64,000 bases of DNA from Adineta ricciae (GCA_905250025.1 CAJNOJ010000257.1:79227-143226), one strand, 5' to 3'. Shown: positions 12,001-23,544, numbered from the stretch's first letter. Numbers and translations: made by a program. The notes: generated by a model not told the origin, from the letters alone.

Positions 12001-13999
12001 TACGAACAAAAGCGTTCGGATGTATGCTACGTCAAGAAGTTGGTTGGTATGATCAGCCTGAAAATAATACTGGTGCACTCTGCGGACGTCTTTCTACCGA
12101 CGCACTAGCCATTCAATCAGTAAGTATCCATTGAACTTTGTAGAAGTAATCGATTTGTTTAGTTAACTAGCGCTCGACTTGGCCTACTGATTGAATCGTT
12201 ATCACTTTTGGTGATTGCATTAATTATCGGATTGATATTTTCATGGCAATTGATATTAGTTGTCTTTGGCCTAATTGTATTTGAAATGACTTTTGCTATT
12301 CTGGAAGTTCGAAGAAAGAGCAAAGTACAAACTTTGATTGAAACAGCATTTGCAAATGCTAATGAAGTTCTGACTCAGAGTGTACGCAATCTTCGTACAG
12401 TTTTTCAACTGAATAGACAAGAACACATATTAAACGAATTTCAGCATATCCTCGATGAAATTTACAAGTAAACAAGTACATAGGTAATAGTTCTTGGATC
12501 ATAGAAGCCCTTCTTTTAGTATTACACGTCTGAGTACGTATAAAGGTGGTGTACCATTTGCATTATCTTTTCCAGTTGCTACATTGATCTTACCGTGTCT
12601 TGCGCAGTTAGCTGTTACTCTTCTCGATAGGAATCTAATCGATGTAGAACGGATCGTCTTGTGAGTTTGCCTTATTCAACCGGAGACAATTCTGTTTATG
12701 GACATATTTGATAGATTATTTGCTTTCGTGCCGTTTACTTTCGATGTCATTCAAGTGTCGACAACAATGTAAGACAGAATGTTCTACGACTCAAACCAGA
12801 AGTCATTTTTTATATAGATCCGCTGACTTAGCTGGAACAACAGCAGCAGCGAATCATATCAATCAATTGTTTGAACGCATTCCGTTAATTGATAATATGG
12901 CAACGAGTGGCAAAACAATTGTAAGTTCACATGAACATAAATAAATTACCATTTGCCATTTTTCTATTAACAGGAGAATTTTTCAGGATCAATTCAATTT
13001 GATAATGTTACTTTTTCTTATCCGACACGAAGATTAGTTAAAGTACTCGACGCTTTTCAATTGACGATTCAACCTGGTATGCATACTTTTCTTTGTTGCA
13101 TTCGATAAATCTTCTTTGTTCAGGACAAAGTGTTGCTTTTGTTGGTATGATCTTTCATTTGACAATTCTTCGTTGAAATCGTGTCTAATTTCATCCAGGA
13201 TCAAGTGGATGTGGTAAATCAACAATGGCACAGTTACTCGAACGATTTTATGATAGTAGCCAAGGACGTGTTGTAAGTAATCTCGACATCTTCATCAGCC
13301 ATTCGCCATCCGTCTTTATTCATGTGTAGTTACTCGATGGTCACGATATAAGAACATTAAGTATAGCATGGCTACGTTCTCAAATTGGGATTGTTAGTCA
13401 AGAGCCTTCACTAATCTTAGGTCTTTCAATAGCAGAAAATATCTCTTACGGTTGTTTACCGAATACATTCGATCGAACAGATATCATCGATGCAGCTAAA
13501 CGAGCGCATTGCCACAAGTTTATCGAACTGTTACCTCAAGTAGGTTGTTCATTTTGTCTCAGCTCGTTAGATGATTTCCTGTACGTAGAGTTATGATACG
13601 CTTGTTGGTGTGAATGGTGCATTTTTCTCTGGAGGTCAAAAGCAACGCATAGCGATAGCTCGAGCTCTGTTTCGGAAACCGAAAATTTTGATTCTGGATG
13701 AAGCTACGAGTGCATTAGATGTGCATAACGAAAAGGCAAAACTGTGAACTTGATATGTGTGAAAGATCATTGTTTCGTCTCTTTCTCTTTAGCTGGTGGA
13801 AGAATCATTGAATGCCGCCAGACAAGACGATCCATCTCGAACTGTGATTGTCGTCGCTCATCGTTTATCAACTATTCAGTCGTGTGACCTTATTTGCGTT
13901 CTTGGTCCGAATGGACGCTTCTTAGAAAGTGGTACACACAACGAATTAATGGCACGTGGTGATGCATATTACAGATTTGTACACGATCACGTGACATGA
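9084..13999 (+). CDS. ABC transporter, full P-glycoprotein (ABCB1/MDR) type, copy 1
   Basis: About twenty exons with introns of 45-70 bp build TMD1-NBD1-TMD2-NBD2. The first coding exon is probably 9084-9104 (MFVLKHL), joined to 9162 onwards; the true start could be further upstream. TMD1 includes TM1 ([15 protein letters not shown]), the [20 protein letters not shown] coupling region and [20 protein letters not shown]1 has Walker A GSSGSGKST (split by an intron at 10662), Q-loop SQEP, signature LSGGQRQR, Walker [13 protein letters not shown] and H-loop AHRLST. TMD2 includes [12 protein letters not shown]2 has Walker [14 protein letters not shown], a changed signature FSGGQKQR, Walker [13 protein letters not shown] and AHRLST. 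The family exports hydrophobic drugs and lipids through the plasma membrane with ATP. I find no frameshift. One intron near 9567 appears to use a GC donor. Confidence 0.9.
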
Positions 14000-14327
14000 T
14001 GAGAATAAGGAAGTTTTTTTTTCACAATAAACCATTTTTCTACTAAACACTTAGTTAATATTATTTTTGAACTAAAAACTAGACTTCTTCATATATTCTT
14101 TACACACCTGATTGATTCGGTGAAAATAATGAATACATCAAGTTTTATTCATAAAGAAAACTATCCATTTACACAATTGAACTTAATTATAATACTTTTC
14201 TCTTGCCACGCTGCTGCACGAAACGTGTAACGTTGATGATGAGCAAGTCGATCAAAAAAACAATATCTAAACCAAGTCTAAAAACAAACCTTGAAAAGCT
14301 GAATGACATATTGTTAGCAATAAAGAA

Positions 14328-15606
14328 TTTTCGAGGATATTCTACTTTGCTCAAATGCATCGATCTTTTCTTGTATTAATATTTCAAAGGTCCAGCAGGC
14401 ACCTTGGCAATAAATAAATTTATCCACTTTTACAGATATTCTCAGTAATTCTTAACTTGTTGGAGTACTTGGTAATTATTTTCATTTCCATTCTGGAACT
14501 GAAAGTAGTTTTAACTTTCAAACTTTAATTCTGCATAAATAGATTGTCTTCTATATGTATATATTGATAGCCGGGAGAGAAAAAGTTCACTATATACTGC
14601 TTATTGCGTATGATAATCAGTCTTGTTTGGTTGTTAATTGTATATGTAGAATTGAAAGTGTTTCAATCGTTCACGAAATAAGTGGGCTAGAAACATGAGA
14701 ATAGCGATTAACATGCTCTACGTTTCTCGTGGAATTAGCTGACAGATGCATCTAGCATTTTCATTGAAAAAAAACTTATTATGGTAATAAAGTTTGGCGA
14801 TCATTGTAAATTAGTCTTTGTTAGACTTTTCTTCAGCATAGATCGGTATGAAAGAAAATGTTTGTGAATATTACTATATTAGAGATGTCCTGGTGTTTGG
14901 AGAATGGCTCTTATACGATCCGAAGACGTTGAATATCTGTGTTGCTTCTGTAACTGAGTGTGTTTGAATCATTTGGAAAATAAACTATTTTCTAATTACA
15001 GAGAAATACATATGGTAAAATGTTTTCATATAGAGAACATTTGAACAGTATGATATTTCATAAGGATGTGGATGAAGGTTGAAAGTATGTGCTTCCGCCC
15101 TCAAGATAATAGTCAGATAACTATTTGATACATGACTACGAAAACAAATAAGGTAAATATGAGTCTATAAGTTTTGAGAATGTTTGTATGTATGGGTGGA
15201 CTACATGAAAGGAAAGACACTGTCATTCATATCTCATTCTGTCTTTTTCGCTTTTATTCCCTTTGTTAAATATCTAATCAGGAGGAAAAAACCAGCATAC
15301 AACATAACGAAACGTGACAGAATGAAATAGAGAAAGATATTCTGCCGTACCACGTACATCAAAAGAGAAACAGTATAGACGAACAGAATACATGTGTAGT
15401 TTTTGCTTAGATACAAATGTTTGAGCAGCGAAACACAGTTCATGATGGTTATGAATATGTAGACGAAGCTTCCATTGATCCTGAGCTGATCTGTAGTATT
15501 TGTCATCAACCTTTTCAAGATCCACAATATACTCCATGTGATGACACATTTTGTCGTCGGTGTATAACACAATGGATGCGAACTCAAAATACATCTTGTC
15601 CGAGTT
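14328..15606. repeat. First copy of a 1.28 kb repeat carrying the 5' part of the RING gene
   Basis: It matches 15608 onwards at an offset of 1,280 bases with a few per cent differences and small indels. It ends at a single unknown base in the middle of the RING-finger frame. Allelic copies laid end to end by the assembler are likely; a true tandem duplication is possible. Confidence 0.75.
15417..15606 (+). CDS. RING-finger protein, 5' fragment cut by an assembly junction
   Basis: The 63 codons before the unknown base are almost identical to the start of the gene at 16695 and include most of the RING finger (CSICHQPF, CDDTFCRRCITQW, TSCP). The next bases come from far upstream in the repeat, so the fragment is cut by the junction and not by a natural stop. 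Read it as the other allele, or a truncated neighbour, of the complete gene. Confidence 0.7.
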
Positions 15607-15607
15607 N
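15607..15607. other. Single-N junction between repeat copies
   Basis: The sequence leaves the RING gene and restarts at material equivalent to 14328. Confidence 0.85.
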
Positions 15608-16886
15608 TTTTCGAGGATATTCCGCTTTGCTCAAGCGCATCGATATTTTCTTGTATTAATATTTCAAAGGTCCAGCAGGCACCTTGGCAATAAATAAATT
15701 TATCCACTTTTACAGATATTCTCAGTAATTCTTAACTTGTTGGAATACTAGATAATTATTTCATTTCCATTCTGGAACCGAAAGTAGTTTTAACTTTCAA
15801 ACTTTAATTCTGCATAAATAGATTGTCTTCTATATGTATATATTGATAGCCGGGAGAGAAAAAGTTCACTATATACTGCGTATTGCGTATGATAATCAGT
15901 CTTGTTTGGTTGTTAATTGTATATGTAGAATTGAAAGTGTTTCAGTTGTTCATGAAATAAGTGGGCTAGAAACATGAGAATAGCGATCAACATGCTATAC
16001 GTTTCTCGTGGAATTAGCTGACAGATGCATCTAGCATTTTCATCGAAAAAAAACTTATTTGGTGATAAGATTTGGCGATCATTGTAAATTAGTTTTTGTT
16101 AGACTTTTCTTCAGCATAGATCGGTATGAAAGAAAATGATTGTGAATATCACTATATTAGAGATGTCGTGGTGTTTGGAGAATGGTTCATATACGATCCG
16201 AAGACGTTGAATATCTGTGTTACTTATGTAACTGAGTGTGTTTGAATCATTTGGAAAATAAACTATTTTCTAATTACAGAGAAATACATATGGTAAAATA
16301 TTTTCATGTAGAGCACATTTGGACAGTATGATATCTCATAAGGATGTGGATGAAGGTTGAAAGTATGTGCTTCCGCCATCGAGATAATAGTCAGATAACT
16401 ATTTGATACATGACTACGAAAACAAATAAGGTAAATATGAGTCTAAATTTTGAGAATGTTAGTATGTATGGGTGGACTACATGAAACGAAACATACTGTC
16501 ATTCATATCTCACTCTGTCTTTTTCGCTTTTATTCCCTTTGTTAAATATCTAATCATGAGGAAAAAACCAGCATACAACATAACGAAACGTGACAGAATG
16601 AAATAGAGAAAGATATTCTATGCCGTACCACGTACATCAAGAGAGAAACAGTATAGACGAACAGAATACATATGTAATTTTTTCTTAGATACAAATGTTT
16701 GAGCAACGAAACACAGTTCATGATGGTTATGAATATGTAGACGAAGCTTCCATTGATCCTGAGCTGATCTGCAGTATTTGTCATCAACCTTTTCAAGATC
16801 CACAATATACTCCATGTGATGACACATTTTGTCGTCGGTGTATAACACAATGGATTCAAACTCAAAATACATCTTGTCCGATTTGT
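15608..16886. repeat. Second copy of the 1.28 kb repeat
   Basis: Counterpart of 14328-15606. It runs on without a break into the complete RING/TRAF-type gene. Before 16690 I see no gene; both copies carry the same AT-rich non-coding sequence. Confidence 0.75.
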
Positions 16887-17357
16887 CGAAAATTTTTATC
16901 AATTGATAATCTTACACAAGTGAATCGTCCATTACGCAACATGTTAAATCGACTTCAAGTCAAATGTACAACTTGTGGACAAAGTGGATTGCAACGAGGC
17001 GATTTGGACGATCATATGAATAAAATATGTCCCAAAATGGAAATACTTTGCTCATCAGCAGATATTCGATGCTCATGGAAAGGGCAGCGAGAACAATTAG
17101 ATGAGCATTTATCTACATGTGCTTTTAATTCGTTGAGATATGTTATCATTCCACTGGTTACGGAAAACTCGGAATTCAAAGAGCAAATCATTGAAATGAA
17201 AGATCAAATCGACAAACTTCGCAATGATAGTCAACAATTACAAGAGCGAGCAAATCGATTGGCAATTCAAGCGGATACATATCAAAGAGAAAATCAAAGA
17301 TTACAAGAACAAATAGTACAGTTACAACTTCAACCATTGAGAAAACTATACCGTTAA
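16695..17357 (+). CDS. RING and TRAF-type zinc-finger protein with coiled coil, no MATH domain
   Basis: A single exon of 220 residues. The RING finger (about 27-65: CSICHQPF, C-DDTF-C-RR-C, TSCPICRKFL) suggests E3 ubiquitin-ligase activity. TRAF-type zinc-finger spacings follow (about 92-149: CTTCGQSG, DHMNKICPKMEILC, CSWKGQREQLDEHLSTC). The last 65 residues are a charged heptad-like coiled coil (EFKEQIIEMKDQIDKL, RENQRLQEQIVQLQ). TRAF proteins normally end in a MATH domain that binds receptors; none is present and the frame stops after LRKLYR. RING plus TRAF-type finger without MATH is common in rotifers and ciliates as I recall. The substrate is unknown. Only 300 bases separate it from the ART-TPR gene, tail to tail. 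Confidence 0.85.
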   Translation: MFEQRNTVHDGYEYVDEASIDPELICSICHQPFQDPQYTPCDDTFCRRCITQWIQTQNTSCPICRKFLSIDNLTQVNRPLRNMLNRLQVKCTTCGQSGLQRGDLDDHMNKICPKMEILCSSADIRCSWKGQREQLDEHLSTCAFNSLRYVIIPLVTENSEFKEQIIEMKDQIDKLRNDSQQLQERANRLAIQADTYQRENQRLQEQIVQLQLQPLRKLYR

Positions 17358-17635
17358 CATAGTTGAAATCTATAAACATTTTAATCAACAACAGAATGTC
17401 ATTGTAGTCATTTCAGACTCGTTTTATAGTAAAAAAAAGTTCAATTGAGAAGTATTGATTCTCTAACATGTTGTTATATATTAAAAAAATTATGGAAATT
17501 ATATCGAAATTTTAGAAAAATTCTCGAATCAAATTAATTTAGCTGATGGGTTTCTTTTCCCACCATCACTGTTACCCAACATTTGTTTGAACGTCAACAA
17601 AAAGTTTGCTTCTTTTCCGATCAAAGCATAAATTC

Positions 17636-20260
17636 TTATTGTGAAGCAGGTAATAGCTGCAATTTGTTATTTACATTTTCCAGATTTTTTCTCCATTCTT
17701 GCAAATGAGGATGGTTCATTGGTAATGTCTGTTGTCCTATACTTATTCCACGTTCGTAAAATGAACGTGATTTCAAAAGATCATCTGTATTTTCATACAC
17801 CTCAGCAATATTACTGTAAGAAGCAGCTAAACTAGGATGATTCGATGGCAGCGATTCTTGTTGAATGGCAAGTGTCTTCTCAAGAAAATGAAGCGCTTTT
17901 GAATAATCTTTCATATTCATACATGTCACACCCATGTTACCATAGGAAGCGGCTAGTTCAGGATGATTTGAGGGAAGTGATATTTGCTGTATTTCAAGAG
18001 CTTTTTCGTAACATGAATATGCTTTCGAATAATCACCTGTTTTGTCATAGGCATTACCGATATTGATATGCGACGCAGCTAAATCAGGATGTTTGGAAGA
18101 AAGTGATTTCCGTTGAAGTTCAAGTGCCTTTTCGTAGGATGATATTGCTTTTGAGAAATCATTCATATTTTCATAGACTATACCAATGTTATTGTAGGAA
18201 GCAGCTAGATTAGGATGGTTTTCAGGTAGTGATTTTTCACTAATTTCGAGAGCGTTTTGATAGTAGGCGAGTGCTTTCGAATATTCACCTATATTTTCGT
18301 ATATCATTCCAATGCTGTTATAGCAATCAGCGAAGGAAGGATGATTTGGAGGAAGCGACCTTTGCTTAATGTCAAGTGCTTTTTCATAACACGGAAGTGC
18401 TTTGGAATATTCTCCGATACATTGATACAGCGTACCAATATCGATGTAGTGTTGACTGAGTGTGGGATGATTGGAAGGAAGTATTTTCCTATCAATTTCA
18501 AGAACTTTTTCACAATAAACAAGCGATTTTGCGTATTCAGCCATGTTTTGATACAATCGACCCATGTTACTATAGCAACTGCTCAAAACGGAATAATTGA
18601 CAGGGAGCAATTTTTCTTGTGCTTGTAAACAATTTTCGTAATACGAGAGCGCCTTTGAATATTCACCCATTGCACTGTACATAAAACCAATACTATTGTA
18701 TAGGATACTGAAATTGATATGATTAGGAGGAAAAATTCTTCCAAAAATGTCAAGGATGTTTTCATATAGTGAAATTGCTTCTTCGTAGTCTCCTTGATCA
18801 TATTTGACATGTGCCATTGTATAGTAAATAAAACCCATTTCATTTTCATCCGTCGTTTGCGAAAGTAATGTTTCATAAACTTGCTGAGATTTACCAAATT
18901 GACCCATTTTATGAAGTGTTACACCTAACCTGTACCATCCTTTTGCATCTGGATAGGTTTCTTCTCGTATACAATCAGTAAGCACACGCAAGTCTTTGTC
19001 ATCTTCATCGGTTAATGTTAAGTCTACCTGAAATAGACGAGAGCTTTCACCAATTACTTTTATATCATTGATGCGAAACACTGTGTGCATAGAGAAGAGG
19101 ATTTCGTCTTCTTCTTGAAAATAACTTTCGTCATTAATAGAAGCGAAAGGTGTAGTCGACTTGGCTGAATCAATAGACATGACGAATAGCACTCCCACTA
19201 AATTTGGATCACTTCCATTGCTCTCGGCGAACGCTAGAGAAACCTCGCGAACTGTACTAGTCGATAAGAAGCTATTAAAAGCTAGTAGTCCACCTTTTGT
19301 TTTCTTCATTTTCTCAAAGTCAGTCACAGTCAATCCTTGACCACGGTAAACTTCAAGAAGCTTGTCGCTATCGTGATTATTAAATTGTCTCTTGTGCAAT
19401 TCTTCGATCTGTCGATGTAAATCAGTAATGAAAAATCCCATTTTAATAATAATATCAGTATCAGTCAATCGTAGAGCACGATTAAGTATCGAGTATAGGA
19501 AATGTTCGTAGGTATACCACCAAATTGGTGAATTCTTCTTGTAGTTGAATCCAAATTCATTGACGTGTTCACATGTCCTTTCATTATCAACGAACGTGTT
19601 TCGGCAATAGTCAACAAATAATTTAATATGTTCTTGTTCAAATTTAATAGTTAACAAAATATCTTTGATGATTTGCGTGTACATAAATGCTGAATCTAAC
19701 CGATCCAGTGTTTGTTTGGATACGTCGTTATCCGTCGCGATGAAACTCATAGAAATGGTATTTTGTTGACATTGTTGTGTAACGCTTTTAAGCATGTCGC
19801 ATAGTGGTAGTATGTCTGAAAATAAACCCCTGATCTTAGGCCATTCTTGAGCCCATTGTTGTTCATGTTCGTTTGAATGACTCACAAAGATAAAGATTGC
19901 ATAAAGTTGGCTATTATCATGAATCAAAGGTACAATGTTTTCACACGATATGTCGGAAATTACCATAAAAACTTTCTCATTCTGAATGTCTGTGACGAAA
20001 TCAACACATTGATCATAATCATTGAATGTATAGATGCTATCGACAACACATTTCAATTGAATCATTGTATCATGATGGTTCATGTTATCGATATTCATGC
20101 GATTGTCTAACCAAATGAGAACGATATTTTGTATTAATTGAATACTTCTTTGTCCATCGTGAGTTCTGCTCTCTGAATTAGTAGATATTTTCATTGTTTG
20201 CTTCATGTCACTTGATCTATCGAGTGTGGTCGATTTCTGTAAGTTCATTATTTTGTGCAA
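17636..20260 (-). CDS. Arginine-type mono-ADP-ribosyltransferase with kinesin-light-chain-like TPR repeats
   Basis: An intronless gene of 874 residues. Residues about 40-200 form a domain I do not recognise, with alternating strands and helices (VLIWLDNRMN, KVFMVISDIS, AIFIFVSHS). Residues about 240-410 are an ADP-ribosyltransferase domain with the R-S-E triad of the arginine-specific class: YRGQG (Arg306), FLSTST (Ser333), and EEDE (Glu384-x-Glu386) before ILFS. Residues about 435-865 hold nine or ten tetratricopeptide repeats of about 42 residues with the KLC-like signature SLPPNHP-YSNIG-YSKALSYYEKAL. The ART would move ADP-ribose from NAD+ to arginine of a target chosen by the TPR part. 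The triad is complete, so activity is likely. It starts about 600 bp from the oppositely oriented Arf-like copy 2. The ATG at residue 5 is an alternative start. Confidence 0.9.
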   Translation of the reverse strand: MHKIMNLQKSTTLDRSSDMKQTMKISTNSESRTHDGQRSIQLIQNIVLIWLDNRMNIDNMNHHDTMIQLKCVVDSIYTFNDYDQCVDFVTDIQNEKVFMVISDISCENIVPLIHDNSQLYAIFIFVSHSNEHEQQWAQEWPKIRGLFSDILPLCDMLKSVTQQCQQNTISMSFIATDNDVSKQTLDRLDSAFMYTQIIKDILLTIKFEQEHIKLFVDYCRNTFVDNERTCEHVNEFGFNYKKNSPIWWYTYEHFLYSILNRALRLTDTDIIIKMGFFITDLHRQIEELHKRQFNNHDSDKLLEVYRGQGLTVTDFEKMKKTKGGLLAFNSFLSTSTVREVSLAFAESNGSDPNLVGVLFVMSIDSAKSTTPFASINDESYFQEEDEILFSMHTVFRINDIKVIGESSRLFQVDLTLTDEDDKDLRVLTDCIREETYPDAKGWYRLGVTLHKMGQFGKSQQVYETLLSQTTDENEMGFIYYTMAHVKYDQGDYEEAISLYENILDIFGRIFPPNHINFSILYNSIGFMYSAMGEYSKALSYYENCLQAQEKLLPVNYSVLSSCYSNMGRLYQNMAEYAKSLVYCEKVLEIDRKILPSNHPTLSQHYIDIGTLYQCIGEYSKALPCYEKALDIKQRSLPPNHPSFADCYNSIGMIYENIGEYSKALAYYQNALEISEKSLPENHPNLAASYNNIGIVYENMNDFSKAISSYEKALELQRKSLSSKHPDLAASHINIGNAYDKTGDYSKAYSCYEKALEIQQISLPSNHPELAASYGNMGVTCMNMKDYSKALHFLEKTLAIQQESLPSNHPSLAASYSNIAEVYENTDDLLKSRSFYERGISIGQQTLPMNHPHLQEWRKNLENVNNKLQLLPASQ

Positions 20261-21355
20261 AGATAAAGGCTATCCAATATATCGCAAGAAATTGGGAATA
20301 AATTGTACACGTTATTTACTTCCTTTCTATCTTTGTGCACGTTAATGAGAGCCACGTGTTTATTTTTTCGGCGATCAATGTTTTTCATGCAAAACTAAAT
20401 GACACATAATCGGGATGAGTAATCCAGATTTCGGATTCTCTTGCAGAGTGTGAGGATATCACTAATTATACTTTATCCGTGCTCTTTGTGCATTTTCAAA
20501 TGACGAGATGAATAGTTCCTTATGCAATTTCGATTTTACATCGTTTATTGTGTAAAATCAAATTTTCAGCTGAACGAAGGAAAGACATTTATATAGAAAT
20601 GCTTTTGGATGGTCAACTTCAATGATCAAATAGTCCGACTAGAACTTCTTAGAATACAATTAGTCGTACGAATCTGAGCATTATTCATCTTATAATTGAT
20701 AACAACATACGATAAGAATTACTTTATGGTTGCGTAAGTACTGCCACGTATGCAAAAGAGAAAAGTACAGCGTTCCTTTTGCTACTATCAAATATTTCAA
20801 CGACATTTTCTTCAATCGAATCTTCTGTGTAACAGTGGTGCTTTTTCGAAACAAATGAGTTCATCAGCCATTAATCAAGCAACAGCAGGCAACGTGAAAA
20901 ATAAAGTATTGTCAGTGCTTATAACTGGACCCTATGGAGCTGGTACGTATATGCGTGCAACTTCATAGATTAAGTATAAACCCTCGTATTCAGGTAAAAA
21001 AACAATCGTCCGCATGACAAAATATGGCGAAATTGCTGACCTCTTACCAACAATCGGTGTGGATTTCGAAAAGATAACTATTGATGAAACTCCTCTGTTG
21101 ATCTGGAGTATAGGTGGTCGTTCAGGACATCGTGCTACAGTAACACAATATTATAGAAGAATGTCAGCATTTATTTTTGTTGTTGACTCCAATGATCATT
21201 TAAGCATTGGTGAAGCACGTGAAAGACTTCATCAAATAGTTGGTGATGATCGTATCGAAGATAAACCTATTCTCATATTTGCCAATAAACAAGATTTGCC
21301 CGATGCAATGAGTGTTGATCAACTTCGAGAAGAACTTCATTTAGACAAAGTGGAT
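19514..21355. repeat. First copy of a block holding the ART-TPR 5' end and Arf-like gene
   Basis: It matches 23545-25380 closely (roughly one difference per 50-100 bases by eye, a few small indels), over coding, intron and promoter sequence alike. Uniform identity across non-coding DNA suggests alleles or a very recent duplication. Confidence 0.75.
20261..20854. promoter_or_regulatory. Shared divergent promoter region of the ART-TPR and Arf-like genes
   Basis: A spacer of about 590 bp between two genes pointing away from each other, repeated at 24289-24880. No recognised motif is called; the role is inferred from position only. Confidence 0.4.
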
Positions 21356-21607
21356 AAGAAGGTCAAATGGCATTTACAACCAGCATCTGCTACTCAAAAC
21401 CAAGGTCTTCATCAAGGTTTCGAATGGTTGATACGTTCGATTCCAAAACAAAAGAACCAAATAAATCCCGTCGTAGAAACAGTGAATGATACGATTACCA
21501 TGAAAAATGATTTGATTTCGTCATTGAATATTACTAAATTTACTGCAAGTATATGGAAAATTATTTCTTCGTCATTCACTCTTATTGGATATGTATTTAA
21601 AAATTGA
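20855..21607 (+). CDS. Divergent Arf-like small GTPase, copy 2
   Basis: Exons 20855-20942 and 20994-21607 (51 bp intron in the P-loop, same place as copy 1) give 233 residues. It has the same altered motifs as copy 1: P-loop GPYGAGKKT with Lys for the magnesium-binding Thr, WSIGGR in place of WDxGGQ, intact NKQD, no Gly2, and the same C-terminal tail (ISSSFTLIGYVFKN). The central third is nearly identical at the DNA level to copy 1 (7730-8000) while the ends differ, which points to gene conversion. Conservation of the unusual residues in all copies says they are fixed and not recent damage. It faces the ART-TPR gene head-to-head. Confidence 0.85.
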
Positions 21608-22381
21608 TGTTCAGCGAACTTTCTTTTTCAAATAAAGTATTCAACTTGCTATATCGATGTGTTGAATGATATGTAACGATGATTTTAACAGTTTGTCAAA
21701 TCCATTGTCTATGGTTCATTCTCTTTGATATCGTTTTAATAATGTCCAGTATTTTCATTCGTCTAGGTTCTACATTTCAGCATATGTTTTGCACAATATG
21801 TCAATGTATATCAAAACCTTGCATCGAAAATGCAAAACCAGTTTAAAAAACTGTTTAATGTTGTTTAAGCTGATAGAATAGATTTAATCTAGATATGGAA
21901 TCAAATAGAAAATAAGGAATAGTTGAAATCGTTTTACTATTCGAAGAGACGACAATTACCAGAAATGTGTGAAAACACTGCAAAAATTCTCGCCGATTTC
22001 AGATGTCAATCATGATCCACAATTGTCACCTAAAGATATTGTGAACAAGTATACATGAAAACCTGAAAGTCTCTTCGTTTGTAGAATCGATTAGTATGAG
22101 AAAATGTTCATACTATGTGTTTATCTATTCGATAAAGGCAGCTATTTCTTCTGTCGCCGTCGCCCGTGAATTGATTTTACTGTGATAAAAATAACAACGC
22201 ACGTTTTGAGTAACTTATAAACAGAATGACAATCGCATAGGTTTGCCTTTTTTCTTTTACATATAGTCATTTCTTACAACAGGTAAGAACAAATATGTTT
22301 AAAGTGCTGCAAATCAAATAACGATAGTTCATATTTTAATTGACAAAATTATTTTCTTTTTAGATAAAGCATCGCTATACT
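21608..22381. other. Intergenic region, nothing recognised
   Basis: AT-rich sequence between Arf-like copy 2 and the F-box relic. No gene-like frame. Confidence 0.4.
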
Positions 22382-22790
22382 ATGTCAATGTGTATGTTAG
22401 ATCGTTTACCCGTCGAACTAGCTCATGATATAATCTATGCATTTTCTCATATAACAAACTATCTGAAGAAGAAAGCATTGTTTCGAATTCGTTTTACCAA
22501 TTTATCCAATCATTTCGTTCCCTATTTTGGCTCGACTGAAAGCGTTGGTTTATTCCGCACGACAATTCGGATATAGAAGAGATTTTCACAAAACATCGTT
22601 TTCTCTCGGTTATTATCAAATGTTCGATGATATTGGAGTAAATGTATTGATTTCTTTTGTTGAACAAATGCAATTTTCGTGTTCGCTCTGACTTCGAGTT
22701 CATCCTTACGGGAATACGAATTTTTCTTTACTTGAACGTTTAAATTCTTCCGATGAATTATTTCTATTGATCGATCAATTCAAAAATCCT
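22382..22790 (+). pseudogene. F-box gene relic, copy 1
   Basis: It opens with an F-box start (LDRLPVELAHDIIYAFSHIT) like the gene at 6285 but lacks the middle of the F-box, and the frame stops after 64 codons (22574-22576). Downstream bits that look like the same family (DELFLLIDQF) are in other frames. I read it as a pseudogene. The same sequence, with the same damage, occurs at 25419, so the decay came before the duplication or allele split. Confidence 0.6.
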
Positions 22791-23543
22791 CCAATCGCAC
22801 AATTTGAATTTAAGTATTCATCTTCTTGATCATCCGAAAGTTAAACATAGTTGCGGCTAACGAAGAGTTCTCTACATTTGAGAAAAGACCAAAATTCACT
22901 TCATCATCAATTCGATTTCGGCATTCAACAATGAATCGACATGTGTCTATGGTTTTCATTCAAGTCATGTACTTTACAATCGATTCTGTTGTTGCTGTTA
23001 ATGAAATTGCGCTTTACTTTCATAAACTGTTAACAACCCGAAAAATTTTTAGACTTTTGTTTCAAGTTTTTGAACAAATATTTTTATTTTATTATACACT
23101 TGATGTAAAAGTATGATAGTTCAGAAATGACTTCGGAATACTTGTCAGAACGTCCTGTTGATGTCGAACAACGGTAGTGTTTCTCTGCACATAGAACTGA
23201 TGGTCTCGATGAATTCAATGTTACATTCTCCGTACGAAATATCTGTATACAGATGAAGAGTATCGCGGTTATTTATCATTGTTATCAGGTAGACATTTTT
23301 TTTCTAATTTCTTCTCTCTTCAAAATACTGTACGGGTTAGAACAAATGCAATACAAAATATTTATTTCTTAGAGGAAATCTTTATAGTTTTCGCCAAAGA
23401 TTTTCATAGGATTGAGATTTAACCAATCATATTAAAGATTCGTATATTTCTTTGCCCCCAGATCGGAATCATGCGTACATTCTTCACACGTGTTTATCAA
23501 AGAATTGAAACAAAGAAGTAGAAGGACGTATAAATAAAAAAAA
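22791..23543. other. Non-coding tail of the F-box relic block
   Basis: No gene-like frame. It is repeated at about 25790-26500 with substitutions and a small deletion, which argues against coding function in the 96-codon frame at 22826. Confidence 0.4.
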
Positions 23544-23544
23544 N
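23544..23544. other. Single-N junction between repeat copies
   Basis: The text before it matches 26475-26500, which is followed there by the second ART-TPR gene. The text after it restarts inside the first ART-TPR gene (equivalent to 19514). Confidence 0.85.

Noticed and set aside
17641-18628. Several plus-strand frames opposite the ART-TPR gene
   Set aside because: They are reverse-strand shadows of the TPR repeats; their repeated look comes from the repeats on the minus strand.
22826-23116. A 96-codon frame in the F-box relic block as a gene
   Set aside because: The second copy of the block (about 25830-26105) has substitutions and small indels that break or shift it, and no family resemblance was seen.
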